64,000 bases of DNA from Gillisella vitis (GCF_021559775.1 NZ_CP056048.1:682001-746000); one strand, 5' to 3'. Counted from the first letter of the stretch, positions 1 to 8,968 are shown. The notes: generated by a model not told the origin, from the sequence alone. Translations and numbers: made by a program.

Positions 1-699
1 GAGAATACAGGCGATGACGCCGACCGCCAGCCCCCAATGCACGTCCATGCCGGGGATCTTGCCGATCATGTCGGCGGCGGGCAGGGGCAGGGTCGAGGGC
101 TTGTTAAGGCTGGCCGGATCGCGCAGCGGACCTTCGATCAGGTGGTTCATCAGCGCGATGGCGATATAGGCCAGCAGCAGCGAGGAGATGGTTTCATTGA
201 CGCCGCGATAATGTTTCAACGCCCCGGCAAAGCCGATCCACACACCGCCCGCCAGCATGGCGCAAAGCCCCATGACAAGCCAAAGAGCAGGGGGACTAAA
301 GCCCGGCGCGAGTGGTACGGCAATGGCCGCCGCCGCCAGGCCGCCCAGCACCAGCGCGCCCTCCGCGCCAATGATTGTCAGGCCGAGCCGGGCGGGAAGC
401 GCCACGCAGAGTGCGGTCAGCAGCAGCGGGGCTGCCCGGCTAAGGGCATTTTGCAGAGAAAACCACGAGCCGAAGCCGCCCGCAAACATCAGCTGAAACA
501 GTTGCAGTGGCGATTTGCCGATGGCGGTGATGAACAGGCTGAACAGGCAAAGCCCGATCAGCACGGCCAGCAGCGTGATGGCCACCGGCTCGGCGCGGCG
601 GGCCAGCCATTCCACCACCGGACGCAGCGCGTGGCGCCCCGCAGACTTGGGTTGCAAGCCATGCGGCAGGTGTGTCCGGCTCTCAGGTGTCGTGGTCAT
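1..699 (-). CDS. BMP-type ABC transporter permease (3' part missing at window edge)
   Basis: Inner-membrane permease of the LivH/BPD_transp_2 fold found in BMP (nucleoside or simple-sugar) ABC importers. The 233 codons present run off the left edge without a stop. After a basic N-terminus (RTHLPHGLQPKS, RRAEP) there are hydrophobic segments such as AITLLAVLIGLCLFSLF and further helices in the usual order. The start at 699 follows GGAGG by 7 bases and lies 19 bases downstream of the substrate-binding gene, so both are probably in one operon. An in-frame ATG at 714 has no ribosome site. The ATPase and second permease should lie beyond the left edge. The family is secure from the partner gene; the substrate is not known. 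Confidence 0.85.
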   Translation of the reverse strand, partial: MTTTPESRTHLPHGLQPKSAGRHALRPVVEWLARRAEPVAITLLAVLIGLCLFSLFITAIGKSPLQLFQLMFAGGFGSWFSLQNALSRAAPLLLTALCVALPARLGLTIIGAEGALVLGGLAAAAIAVPLAPGFSPPALWLVMGLCAMLAGGVWIGFAGALKHYRGVNETISSLLLAYIAIALMNHLIEGPLRDPASLNKPSTLPLPAADMIGKIPGMDVHWGLAVGVIACIL

Positions 700-718
700 G
701 GCCCGCGCCTCCATTGGT

Positions 719-1843
719 TCAGCCCATCGACCCCATGACGCCTTCGACGAGGTAGTTCATGCTTTCCAGCTCGATGGCGTCTTCGGCATAGTCCTTGCCC
801 GAGGGGATGACGGTATTGCCCTTGTTGTCCTTCTGGCCGCCCTTGAAGACGGAGAAGCCGCCTGCCTTCATGGTGGCAAGCGTGGCTTCAAACTTGGTGC
901 GGGCCTCAGCGGAGACGCCGGGACCCAGCGGGCTCATCTTGACGAAGCCGTCCTTCAACCCGCCGCGCACGAAATTGCCGAGCTTTTCGCCTGCCTGAGC
1001 CTTCTTGACGAAATCGGTATAGACATTGCCCCAGGCCCATTCTGCGCCCGTCAGGTATTTTTCAGGGGCAAGCGGGCTCTGGTTGGCGTGATAGCCGCAG
1101 ACGAAAGCGCCGCGACCAGCCGCGGTCTGCACCACGACCTTCGGGCTATCGACATGGCAGGTGATGACATCGACGCCCTGATCGACCAGCGCATTGGTGG
1201 CTTCGGCCTCCTTGACGGCCAGCGACCACTCGCCTGTGAAAATCACCTGGCAGGTGATGGACGGATCGACGGAGCGGGCACCGAGCAGGAAGGCATTGAT
1301 ATTCTGCACCACCTGCGGAATGGGTTTGGCGGCGACGAAGCCGATCTTCTTCGACTTGGTGGCATAGGCGGCGGCAATGCCGTTCAGATATTGGCCCTGG
1401 AAGATGTAGCCGAAATAGGAGCCGGTATTGTCCGGGTTCTTGCCCTTCTGCCAGAGGCCGCCGCAATGGCGAAACTGCACGTCAGGATATTTCTGCGCGA
1501 CCGCCAGCATATGGGGGTCGAAATAGCCGAAAGAGGTCGGAAACAGCAGGCTGGCACCATCCAGATTGATCATCGATTCCATGGTCTTCTGGACATCGAC
1601 GGTTTCAGGTACGTTTTCTTCCTCGACCACTGTCACGCCGGACAAGGCCTTGACCACGGCAGCACCCTCGGCATGGGCCTGGTTATAGCCATAATCATCC
1701 TTCGGCCCGACATAGATGAAGCCGACGGTGAGATCGGCAGCCTGCGCTGAACGCAGCATGCCGGGGGCGGCAATGGCGGCAGCGGCACCCAGGGCGGAGG
1801 TTTGCAGGAAATGACGGCGGGTAAAGGAAGGCGATCTGGTCAT
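719..1843 (-). CDS. BMP family ABC transporter substrate-binding protein
   Basis: Periplasmic binding protein of the BMP/PnrA/Med family, whose known members bind purine nucleosides or related ligands. The 374-residue product starts with a twin-arginine-type signal (FTRRHFLQTSALGAAAA, cleavage near AQA-AD), followed by ADLTVGFIYVGPKDDYGYNQ, the typical first strand and ligand loop. The ATG at 1843 is preceded by AGGGGA; an upstream in-frame extension to 1987 lacks a good ribosome site and would bury the signal peptide. It is the first gene of a leftward operon with the permease. The divergent GntR gene at 2187 and the half-sites between them suggest local control. Ligand specificity cannot be read from the sequence. 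Confidence 0.9.
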   Translation of the reverse strand: MTRSPSFTRRHFLQTSALGAAAAIAAPGMLRSAQAADLTVGFIYVGPKDDYGYNQAHAEGAAVVKALSGVTVVEEENVPETVDVQKTMESMINLDGASLLFPTSFGYFDPHMLAVAQKYPDVQFRHCGGLWQKGKNPDNTGSYFGYIFQGQYLNGIAAAYATKSKKIGFVAAKPIPQVVQNINAFLLGARSVDPSITCQVIFTGEWSLAVKEAEATNALVDQGVDVITCHVDSPKVVVQTAAGRGAFVCGYHANQSPLAPEKYLTGAEWAWGNVYTDFVKKAQAGEKLGNFVRGGLKDGFVKMSPLGPGVSAEARTKFEATLATMKAGGFSVFKGGQKDNKGNTVIPSGKDYAEDAIELESMNYLVEGVMGSMG

Positions 1844-2186
1844 CGATAGGTTCCCCTGTTTGATCCGGCTCTCGTCCGGTGCGGATGATTTGAGAAAGTG
1901 TATGCAATCACCATGCCAGATCTGAAGGCTATGCTCGAAAGGAGCTTCCTGGCGGTCTCTGGTTGCTGCCCGTGCATCTGTATGCACTTTTAAAATTCAG
2001 ATGAATATTTTTTGAGCGCGACTATTAAATTTGCTAAATCCTTCAGGGAAAAGTTCCTGATCTCGCACGAAAGTTGTGTATTTTTGTGAAAATCGTGCTT
2101 TGATATCAGTAGGGCAGTGGGTTAACCTGCCAAAACAAGTGATTTTTAAAACTGCATACAGACGATAATAAGACTGGGAAATCTCA
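1844..2186. other. Divergent control region of the BMP operon and gntR gene
   Basis: This 343-base stretch has no gene and is A+T-rich compared with its flanks. It holds three copies of the half-site TGTATGCA: 1899-1906 and 1979-1986 on the plus strand, and 2153-2160 in inverted orientation. The last two belong to an 18-base inverted repeat (1978-1995 and 2144-2161) that matches in 17 of 18 positions. The promoters themselves were not resolved. Confidence 0.7.
1978..2161. promoter_or_regulatory. Inverted TGTATGCA half-sites, candidate GntR operator
   Basis: CTGTATGCACTTTTAAAA at 1978-1995 is repeated in inverted orientation at 2144-2161 with one mismatch; a third TGTATGCA lies at 1899-1906. 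FCD-type GntR proteins bind short palindromes of the TGTAT/ATACA class, and the gntR start codon lies 26 bases to the right. Joint control of gntR and the BMP operon is inferred, not shown. Confidence 0.55.
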
Positions 2187-2870
2187 ATGAATCAGCCGAG
2201 GGTGCGCGAACTTGTTCGTGCCGGCAACACGGTCGAACAGCTGGTGCGCGCCATTGCCGACCTGATTATCGTCGGTGATTTGCAGCCGGATGATAAACTG
2301 GATGAAGGATCGCTTGCCGCCCGCTTTGAGGTGTCACGCACGCCGGTGCGCGAGGCGCTTCGACAATTGTGCGCCATGGGTCTGGTGGAGCGCAAGCCGA
2401 ACAAGAGCGCTGTTGTCACCAACGTCACCGGCGGGTTTCTGACCTCGATGTTCGAGGCGATGGCGGAGCTTGAAGGGATGTGCGCCAGACTTGCAGCAGA
2501 GCGCATGACGCTGGAGGAGCGCCGGTTGCTGGAGCGGATGCACCGCGATTCAATCCGCATCGTCCAGGCGGGGCAGACGGAGGACTATTCCGCCTATAAT
2601 ATCGAGTTTCACAACCGGATCTATCAGGGCGCCCATAACCAGCATATTCTGGAACTGGTGACGCAGACCCGGTCGCGGCTGGCGCCCTTTCGCCGGGCAC
2701 AGTTTCGCTTGACGGGCCGCTTGTCTCTGTCTTTCCAGGAACATGAGGCCATCGTCAATGCCATCCTGCGCGGTGAAAAGACTGCCGCTGCCGAAGCGGC
2801 CTATCGCCATGTCGAAATTGTCGGCGATGCCAGCAGCACATTGACCCAGCATACGGTTGGCAGGGATTGA
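2187..2870 (+). CDS. GntR family transcriptional regulator (FCD domain)
   Basis: A 227-residue one-component regulator. The N-terminal winged helix (about residues 15-80) includes SLAARFEVSRTPVREALRQL, the classic GntR recognition helix. The C-terminal all-helical FCD effector domain has spaced acidic and histidine residues (EFHNRIYQGAHNQH, FQEHEAIVNAI, EAAYRHVEIV) as expected for the metal-binding FCD subgroup. The start follows GGGAA. It is divergent from the BMP transporter operon, and palindromic half-sites lie directly upstream, so autoregulation and control of that operon are likely. It converges on the Dpp-type operon; its stop codon is part of a small inverted repeat shared with the stop of the neighbouring ATPase gene. 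The effector is unknown. Confidence 0.92.
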   Translation: MNQPRVRELVRAGNTVEQLVRAIADLIIVGDLQPDDKLDEGSLAARFEVSRTPVREALRQLCAMGLVERKPNKSAVVTNVTGGFLTSMFEAMAELEGMCARLAAERMTLEERRLLERMHRDSIRIVQAGQTEDYSAYNIEFHNRIYQGAHNQHILELVTQTRSRLAPFRRAQFRLTGRLSLSFQEHEAIVNAILRGEKTAAAEAAYRHVEIVGDASSTLTQHTVGRD

Positions 2871-2891
2871 GGTCTCGAAATCCAGGCCTCA
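2868..2891. terminator. Short inverted repeat overlapping two convergent stop codons
   Basis: TGAGGTC at 2868-2874 pairs with GGCCTCA at 2885-2891 (6 of 7 plus a G-T wobble). The outer bases are the stop codons of gntR (plus) and of the ATPase gene (minus). It could be a weak bidirectional terminator; there is no T-run. Confidence 0.35.
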
Positions 2892-4550
2892 CGGATTGAT
2901 GCGGTAGGTCCTCACCAGTTCCGGGTCCTGTTGCAGCGTATCGAGCCAGGTCGGGTCGAGTTTCGGCACCGAGGAAAACAGCAGTTTCGAATAGGGATGC
3001 TGCGGGGCGGCAAGCTGTTGCGGCGAGATCTGCTCGACCTTTTTGCCCGCATACATCACCACGATCTCGTCGCAGATCGCTTCCACCACCGAAAGATCGT
3101 GGCTGATGAAAATGTAGGACAGGCCAAGTTCGCGCTGCAATTCCTTCAAAAGCTCGATGACGGCGGCGGCGACCACGGTGTCGAGCGCCGAGGTGATTTC
3201 GTCACACAGGATCAGCTTTGGTTCCGCCGCCAGCGCCCGGGCGAAATTAACCCGCTGCTTCTGGCCGCCGGACAGTTCCGACGGGCGGCGCTGGCGCAGC
3301 GATTGCGGCAGATGCACCATGTCGAGCAATTGGTTGATGCGCGCATCACGCGCCTTGCCCTTCATGCCATGGTAAAAGGTCAGCGGGCGACCGAGGATGT
3401 CCTCAATGGATTTCGCCGGGTTCAGTGCCGTGTCGGCGGATTGGAAGACGATCTGCATTTCGCGCAGCTGATTGCGGGTGCGGTCGCGGGCATGGCGGCC
3501 CAGTTCACGGCCATTGAAAATGATATGGCCTGCCGCCAATGGCAGGAGACCGGCAATGCTACGCGCTAAGGTGGATTTACCGCAGCCGGATTCGCCGATA
3601 ATGCCGAGGTTGCGGCCATTGCGCACCGTCAGGCTGACGGACTGCACCGCCTGAACGAGTGGCAGGCCATCCGCTTGCAGATCACCATAGCCAGCAATCA
3701 GGTTTTCGATTTCCAGCAGGGGCTTGAGGCTCTTGTCTTCGGCAAGCGGTGTTGTGCGGGGCTTCGGTTCAAAGGCAGACAGAAGTTCACGGGTATAAGG
3801 ATGTTGCGCATGCGCCAGCAGCTCGGCGGTGGTGCCGGTTTCCTGCACTTCGCCACCCTTGAGCACGACGATCCGGTCGGCAATCTGGGCAACGACGGCC
3901 AGATCATGGGAGACATAGACCCCGGAGATGCCGTCCTTGCGCATCACCGACTTGAAGGCGCGCAGCACTTCGATTTGCGTCGTCACGTCAAGCGCCGTGG
4001 TTGGCTCGTCGAAAATCACCAGCTTCGGGTCGCCGATTAGCGCCATGGCCGCTGACAGACGCTGTAACTGTCCGCCGGAGACCTGATGCGGATAGCGTGT
4101 GCCAATCGTTTCGGGATTGGGCAGCGACAGCGCCCGAAACAGCGCCACGGCGCGGGTGCGGGCTTCCTCCTTCGACATCAGGTCGTGAATGCGGGTGACC
4201 TCGATCACTTGGTCCATGATCCGGATGGCCGGATTGAAAGCCGCCGCCGCCGATTGCGGCACATAGGCGACATCGGTGCCGCGAATACCGGCGCGATCGC
4301 GCTCGGAAAGTGCGGCCATATCCTTGCCCGCGACACTGATCGTGCCGCCGGTTATACGGCATCCGGGGCGGGTATAGCCCATCAGCGTCAAGGCGATGGT
4401 GGTTTTTCCAGAGCCGCTCTCGCCGATCAAGGCAACGATTTCGCCCTCCGGTATGTCCAGGCTGATGCCCTTGATAATCTCGACCTTGCGGCCGGAATCG
4501 GTGGTGGCCTGGACCTTGAGGTCGCGGATTTCCACGAGGTTTGCCATCAT
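2889..4550 (-). CDS. Opp/Dpp-type ABC transporter ATPase, two nucleotide-binding domains fused
   Basis: Cytoplasmic energy-coupling subunit of an oligopeptide-type importer (553 aa), equivalent to DppD and DppF joined in one chain, as in GsiA. Domain 1 has Walker [10 protein letters not shown], signature VSGGQLQR and Walker [13 protein letters not shown]. Domain 2 starts near residue 280 with GESGCGKST, LSGGQKQR and LILCDEITSALD; the E-I-T in place of the usual E-P-T is a mild oddity. C-terminal HPYTRELL/HPYSKLLF motifs after each domain are typical of the oligopeptide subfamily. The start codon overlaps the stop of the upstream permease (ATGA); a second ATG at 4547 is equally well placed behind AGGAG. 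Last gene of a four-gene operon. Confidence 0.95.
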   Translation of the reverse strand: MMANLVEIRDLKVQATTDSGRKVEIIKGISLDIPEGEIVALIGESGSGKTTIALTLMGYTRPGCRITGGTISVAGKDMAALSERDRAGIRGTDVAYVPQSAAAAFNPAIRIMDQVIEVTRIHDLMSKEEARTRAVALFRALSLPNPETIGTRYPHQVSGGQLQRLSAAMALIGDPKLVIFDEPTTALDVTTQIEVLRAFKSVMRKDGISGVYVSHDLAVVAQIADRIVVLKGGEVQETGTTAELLAHAQHPYTRELLSAFEPKPRTTPLAEDKSLKPLLEIENLIAGYGDLQADGLPLVQAVQSVSLTVRNGRNLGIIGESGCGKSTLARSIAGLLPLAAGHIIFNGRELGRHARDRTRNQLREMQIVFQSADTALNPAKSIEDILGRPLTFYHGMKGKARDARINQLLDMVHLPQSLRQRRPSELSGGQKQRVNFARALAAEPKLILCDEITSALDTVVAAAVIELLKELQRELGLSYIFISHDLSVVEAICDEIVVMYAGKKVEQISPQQLAAPQHPYSKLLFSSVPKLDPTWLDTLQQDPELVRTYRINP

Positions 4551-5422
4551 GCGCTCCTGTCGCGGATCTTGCGGGGAAGATTATCGATCAGCATATTGAC
4601 GCTGATCGTCAGGCTGGCAATCGCCAGTGACGGGAAAATCACCGCTGGTGCCGCAAAGGGCAGGCCGCCGATATTTTCGCGCACCAGCGCACCCCAGTCT
4701 GCATTGGGTGGCTGGACACCGAGGCCCAGGAAGGAAAGCCCTGAGAGCAGCAACACGATGAAGACAAAGCGCAGCCCAAAATCCGCCAGCACCGGTCCGG
4801 TAATATTCGGCAGGATTTCAGAGCGGATGATGTAGAAAATAGTTTCGCCCCGGATGCGTGCGACGCTGATGAAATCCATGGCATTGATGTTGATGGCCAA
4901 CGCGCGGGCAAAGCGATAGGCGCCGGGCGTGTAGATCACCGATAGGGTCATGACCAGAACCGGGATCGACGATCCGACGGCAGCGACCACCACCAGACCG
5001 AAGAGCTTGCTGGGAATGGAGTTCATCGCATCGAGAAAACGGCTGAGCACGGTATCGATCCAGCCACCGGCGACGGCGGCGATCATGCCGAGCACGACGC
5101 CGGAAAAGCAGGCGATAGTGACGGCGGCCAGCGAAATGCCGACCGTGTAGCGCGCACCCATGATGATGCGCGACAGCATGTCCCGACCGAGATAATCGGA
5201 CCCCAGCCAGAGCGTGTTGCTCATCGGCCCGAAATAGTCGAAATCGACGATCTCACCGACCGGATGCGGAATGAGCAGGGGCGCGAATATCGCCACCAGC
5301 GCCCAAGCGCTGATGACAGTGAGGCCAGCAATGCCAACGGCATTGATGCGATAGCCGAATGACCGGCGTCTGCGAGCGATTGGTGCTGTTGATGGCGTGC
5401 CGTTCAGTGGCGTCATAGTCAT
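4547..5422 (-). CDS. Opp/Dpp-type ABC transporter permease (DppC-like)
   Basis: Second inner-membrane permease (291 aa) of the importer. It shows a cytoplasmic N-terminus, a first helix (AGLTVISAWALVAIFAPLL), the periplasmic loop with WLGSDYLGRDMLSRII (the DppC hallmark), and the BPD_transp_1 core with the coupling loop around RVARIRGETIFYIIRSEILPN. It ends in helices near SLTISVNMLIDNLPRKIRD. The gene overlaps both neighbours by four bases (5419-5422 and 4547-4550), indicating translational coupling. The start follows GAGG. Substrate is not evident; neighbouring genes hint at amino-acid or amine-derived compounds. Confidence 0.94.
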   Translation of the reverse strand: MTMTPLNGTPSTAPIARRRRSFGYRINAVGIAGLTVISAWALVAIFAPLLIPHPVGEIVDFDYFGPMSNTLWLGSDYLGRDMLSRIIMGARYTVGISLAAVTIACFSGVVLGMIAAVAGGWIDTVLSRFLDAMNSIPSKLFGLVVVAAVGSSIPVLVMTLSVIYTPGAYRFARALAININAMDFISVARIRGETIFYIIRSEILPNITGPVLADFGLRFVFIVLLLSGLSFLGLGVQPPNADWGALVRENIGGLPFAAPAVIFPSLAIASLTISVNMLIDNLPRKIRDRSA

Positions 5423-6375
5423 CGCAGCCTCGGATTGGAGAGAATGGAAACGATATCGGCAATGGTGATCAACACGAGATAGCCGACGCAGAAGATCATC
5501 GCGCAGCTCTGGATCAGCGGCAGGTCACGGGTGGCGACGGCATCGACCATCAGCTTGGCAATGCCGGGATAGTTGAAGATCGTCTCGACGATAATGACCC
5601 CGCCGATCAGATAGGACAGTGATAGCGCCATGGCATTGACGATTGGCCCCAGCGCATTGGGCAGCGCATGGCGCAGCACGATGCGGCGGCGTGAGGCGCC
5701 TTTCAGCAAAGCCATTTCCACATAGGGCGTATCGAGGGTTTCGATCACAGCTGCCCGGGTCATGCGGATCATCTGGGCTGAAACACCGAAGGTGAGTGTG
5801 ATGACAGGCATGGCATAGACCCGCACCAGGCCAGCAAATGTGTGAACCTCATTGGCAAAGGACAGCGCCGGTAGCCATTTCAGATAGACCGCAAACAGCA
5901 GAACGGCGGAGGTGGCAATCATGAATTCCGGCACGGAAATCACCCCAATGGTCACCACGGTGACGCAGCGGTCATAGAGAGAGCCGCGCAGCATGGCCGA
6001 GGTAATACCCAGCGTCAGTGCGATGGGAACAGCCAGGAGGGCGGTAATGCCGGCAAGCTTCATGGAATTGACCAGACGGCCGGAAATCAGCTCGGCAATC
6101 GGCATGTTATTGGCGTAGGACGTGCCGAGATCGCCTTGCAACAAGCCCGTTGCCCAACGCAGGAAACGCAAGATTGCGGGATCGTTGAGATGCATGGTCT
6201 GACGCAGGCCCTCGACGGCTTCCGGTGTCGCGGCCTGACCGAGCAGCATGGTCGCCGTATCGCCTGGCAAGAGCGCAGTCGCCATGAAAACGGCCAGCGA
6301 CACGATGATCAAGGTGATCAGGGCGATCATCAGCCTGTTGACAACAAGGGAAAAGGCTCGGGCGTTCACGCACAT
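5419..6375 (-). CDS. Opp/Dpp-type ABC transporter permease (DppB-like)
   Basis: First inner-membrane permease (318 aa). An N-terminal helix (MIALITLIIVSLAVFMATAL) is followed by the loop LLPGDTATMLLGQAATPEAVEGLR, typical of DppB proteins, and six further helices with the coupling segment KGASRRRIVLRHALPNAL. The ATG at 6375 has GGAG only one base upstream; an in-frame GTG at 6369 has GGAG at seven bases and may be the real start, giving 316 residues. The stop overlaps the start of the DppC-like gene. The 180 bases upstream, after the binding-protein gene, contain no convincing gene. Confidence 0.92.
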   Translation of the reverse strand: MCVNARAFSLVVNRLMIALITLIIVSLAVFMATALLPGDTATMLLGQAATPEAVEGLRQTMHLNDPAILRFLRWATGLLQGDLGTSYANNMPIAELISGRLVNSMKLAGITALLAVPIALTLGITSAMLRGSLYDRCVTVVTIGVISVPEFMIATSAVLLFAVYLKWLPALSFANEVHTFAGLVRVYAMPVITLTFGVSAQMIRMTRAAVIETLDTPYVEMALLKGASRRRIVLRHALPNALGPIVNAMALSLSYLIGGVIIVETIFNYPGIAKLMVDAVATRDLPLIQSCAMIFCVGYLVLITIADIVSILSNPRLR

Positions 6376-6555
6376 GCTCCAGCTGGGTTAGGGCGATCAA
6401 TCTTCGGCAATCGCTTCGGGTAATCGGAATGCGGATGACCGTGATAGTGTGCCGCCAGGCTGGCAAACGGTTTTGCCGCGATGCGCTGGATAAAGTACGC
6501 ATCGATCCAAAGCCATTTGCCAAGGCCCGCTCGTAGAAGGTCTGCCGAATTTGTA

Positions 6556-8169
6556 TCAGGCTTCCAGCCAGACATATTCGGCGAAGGCATAACCCATCAT
6601 GCCACCCAGCGGGCTGGGTTCAAGCCCTTTCAGCTTGGCGGTGATGGCATCGACATTGGAAAGATAGGCGGGAATAACCGTCCCTGCTTCCTCTGCGATC
6701 ATCACCTGCATTTCGCCATAGATTTCCTTGCGCTTGGCCTGATCGAGAAGGCCACGAGCTTCGAGCAGCATCTTGTCGAATTTCGGCGACTTATACTGGC
6801 TTTCGTTCCACGGAGCATCGGAAGAATAGAGCAGCGAGAACAGGATATCTGGTGTTGGACGTGGGTTGATATTGCCGAAATGGACCGGTGCCTTCAACCA
6901 GTATTTGTCCCAATAACCATCGGAGGGTACGCGCTGGACATCGAGCTTCATGCCGATTTCGGCCGCCGATGCCTGGATAACCATCGCCATGTCTATCGAA
7001 GAGCTTGCGGCTTCTGATGCGATAACCGGGATGGACTGGCCAAGCACGCCCGCCTTCTGGAAGTGGAATTTCGCCTTGTCGGGATCGAAGGCCTTCGGCT
7101 TCAGGTCGGCATTATGATAGAAGCTGGCAGACGACAGCGGCTGGTCGTTGCCGATTTCACCAAGGCCGCGCATTGCCGACTTGATGATCTGCTCCCTGTT
7201 AACGATCAGCTTCATGCCGTCGATGAAGTCCTTCTTATTGCCGGGCGCCATGTCCATGCGCATGTTGAGATTGGTGTAATTGCCCGATGTCGTCTTCGAC
7301 AGCACGAAGCCGTCCTGGGTATCGACCAGACGCATGGAGCGCGGATTGATGGAGGCGGCCAGTTGGATGTCACCCGACAGGAGCGCGTTGACACGGGCAT
7401 TGTCCTCGCTGATCGCGAAGAATTCGAAACTGTCGACATTCGGGCCGCCAGCTTTCCAGTAATTGCCATTCCGCTTCATGATCGAGCGGACGCCGGGCTC
7501 GAATTTTTCGAGAACGAAGGCACCGGTGCCATTGCCCTTGGAGAAATCCGTGGTGCCATCGGCAACGATCATGAACTGATGGATGGCGAGAATGGACGGC
7601 ATGTCAGCATTGGCATGGGCCAGGGAGATTTCCACGGTCTGCTTGTCGACGGCCTTGATGCCGGTCATCTGGGCAGCGATCTTGGCAACCTTGGAGCCGG
7701 TGGCCGGATCGAGATGGCGCTTCAGCGAATAGACCACGTCGTCGGCGGTCAGCGTTTTGCCGTCGTGGAAGGTCACGCCGCTTTTCAGCTTGATCGTCCA
7801 GACCTGAGCATCTTTGCTTTCAACCGATTCTGCCAGCTCCATCTGCGGAGCTCCGGTTTTATCGAGAATGGTCAGGCGGTTATAGAGCGCGCAGCAGCGC
7901 ACGTAGTCGGTGGAGAGCGAGGCCTTGGCCGGGTCCAGCGTATCAGCATTGGAGGCAGAGTAGCCGGCGGCTTTCAAAGATCCGCCCTTGACCGGCGTTG
8001 CGGCCAGCGCGCTTGAGGCGCGGCCCATGATGGAGCCGGCGGCGGTGAGGGCAACGCCACCAGCCAGCATCATCTGCATCAATTCCCGGCGGGTGGCACC
8101 GCGGCGAATGGCGTTCTCCACCATGGCATCGTCAGCGCCGGTCCAGTTTGTCGTCTGCTTGTCTGTCAT
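6556..8169 (-). CDS. Opp/Dpp-family ABC transporter substrate-binding protein
   Basis: Periplasmic binding protein of SBP_bac_5 type (537 aa), first gene of the importer operon. The N-terminus has a twin-arginine-like signal after a longer basic leader (ATRRELMQMMLAGGVALTAAGS, then ASSALAA). The mature part contains the family pattern: DTLDPAKASLSTDYVR, WTIKLKSGVTFHDGKTLTADDVVYSLKRH, NPRPTPDILFSLLYSSDAPWN. The ATG at 8169 sits behind AAGGGGAA; the upstream in-frame codons to 8223 lack such a site. A half-site TTGTATGC at 8223-8230 resembles the repeats near the GntR gene. Peptide, opine or modified amino-acid ligands are all possible. Confidence 0.92.
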   Translation of the reverse strand: MTDKQTTNWTGADDAMVENAIRRGATRRELMQMMLAGGVALTAAGSIMGRASSALAATPVKGGSLKAAGYSASNADTLDPAKASLSTDYVRCCALYNRLTILDKTGAPQMELAESVESKDAQVWTIKLKSGVTFHDGKTLTADDVVYSLKRHLDPATGSKVAKIAAQMTGIKAVDKQTVEISLAHANADMPSILAIHQFMIVADGTTDFSKGNGTGAFVLEKFEPGVRSIMKRNGNYWKAGGPNVDSFEFFAISEDNARVNALLSGDIQLAASINPRSMRLVDTQDGFVLSKTTSGNYTNLNMRMDMAPGNKKDFIDGMKLIVNREQIIKSAMRGLGEIGNDQPLSSASFYHNADLKPKAFDPDKAKFHFQKAGVLGQSIPVIASEAASSSIDMAMVIQASAAEIGMKLDVQRVPSDGYWDKYWLKAPVHFGNINPRPTPDILFSLLYSSDAPWNESQYKSPKFDKMLLEARGLLDQAKRKEIYGEMQVMIAEEAGTVIPAYLSNVDAITAKLKGLEPSPLGGMMGYAFAEYVWLEA

Positions 8170-8251
8170 GACATTCCCCTTATTGTTGTTGACTGTTTTG
8201 CGGGCCTTTTGGTGGCACGTCATTGTATGCTGATGTCATCGTGTGTTGGCT

Positions 8252-8968
8252 TCAGGCGGCACGATTCAACTCTATGGCCTCGGCAAGTCCCGCCATCGAG
8301 GTAAAGTGAAAATCGGGTTTTACGAAGGATTCAGGCTCGATCGTGCCGCCATAGCCTTTTTGGGCATGGCGCCGCTCGATCCAGCAATTGGTCAAGCCGA
8401 GTTGGCGTGAGATGCCGATGTCGTGATACTGGCTTTGCGCCACATGCAGGATGTCTGCGCGGCTGTTGCCCTCCGATTCCACGAACGCGAAAACCGTTTC
8501 GAAAAACGCCGGATCGGGCTTTTCCGTGCCGGTATCATCGGTGGTGAAGGCGGCATGGAAGGGCTCGCCCAAAGCCTCATCGAAATACGCAAAAGCCCAG
8601 CGCTGCGCATTGGTCATGGCGATCAGCCGGTAGCGGGTTTTCAGCTGTGCCAGCGCGGCAACGCTATCGGCAAAAGGCTTCCAATCGGTGACGGAGCCAC
8701 GCAAGCGCTCGCCAAACGCCGCATCTGTCGGCAGGCCGAGGGCGGGGGCGATCTTTACGTAGACCCGCGCGAGATCATCGGGAAAAAGCAAGGCTTCATC
8801 GTCATAGCGGGCCGCACGATAGAGCGAAAGGGCGTGTTCTCCATCCATCGTCACGCCTGTCTCTGCGGCAATCTCAGCGAGGCAATCGGTAATGCCGTTC
8901 TCAAAATCAATCAGCGTGCCGACCACGTCGAAGGTGAGATATTTGAAATCCGCAAAGGCCTTTGCCAT
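8252..8968 (-). CDS. HAD superfamily hydrolase, haloacid dehalogenase type II-like
   Basis: Cytosolic hydrolase of 238 residues. The nucleophile Asp14 lies in TFDVVGTLID, motif II is IAMTNAQRW, the motif III lysine is in TGTEKPDPAFF, and motif IV is in DILHVAQSQYHDI. These fit the 2-haloacid dehalogenase/phosphatase branch with a small helical cap. The ATG at 8968 has AGAGGA upstream; the longer reading to 8998 is less likely. It lies upstream of the Dpp-type binding protein and downstream of an aminotransferase, all leftward. A second HAD of the same branch at 11782 is part of the same locus, so dephosphorylation or dehalogenation of a pathway intermediate is plausible. The substrate cannot be named. 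Confidence 0.85.
   Translation of the reverse strand: MAKAFADFKYLTFDVVGTLIDFENGITDCLAEIAAETGVTMDGEHALSLYRAARYDDEALLFPDDLARVYVKIAPALGLPTDAAFGERLRGSVTDWKPFADSVAALAQLKTRYRLIAMTNAQRWAFAYFDEALGEPFHAAFTTDDTGTEKPDPAFFETVFAFVESEGNSRADILHVAQSQYHDIGISRQLGLTNCWIERRHAQKGYGGTIEPESFVKPDFHFTSMAGLAEAIELNRAA

Noticed and set aside
515..1750. Long plus-strand open frame of 411 codons opposite the BMP binding-protein gene
   Set aside because: It mirrors a clear family gene on the other strand, has no ribosome site or recognisable domain, and shows the low-complexity composition of an antisense frame in high G+C DNA.
4950..5150. Frames of 60-100 codons opposite permease genes, rich in Thr and Ala
   Set aside because: Typical antisense frames of membrane-protein genes; no independent support.
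6366..6590. Possible 74-codon gene between the Dpp binding protein and DppB
   Set aside because: It overlaps both neighbours, lacks a ribosome site and matches no family. The 180-base gap is left without a gene.
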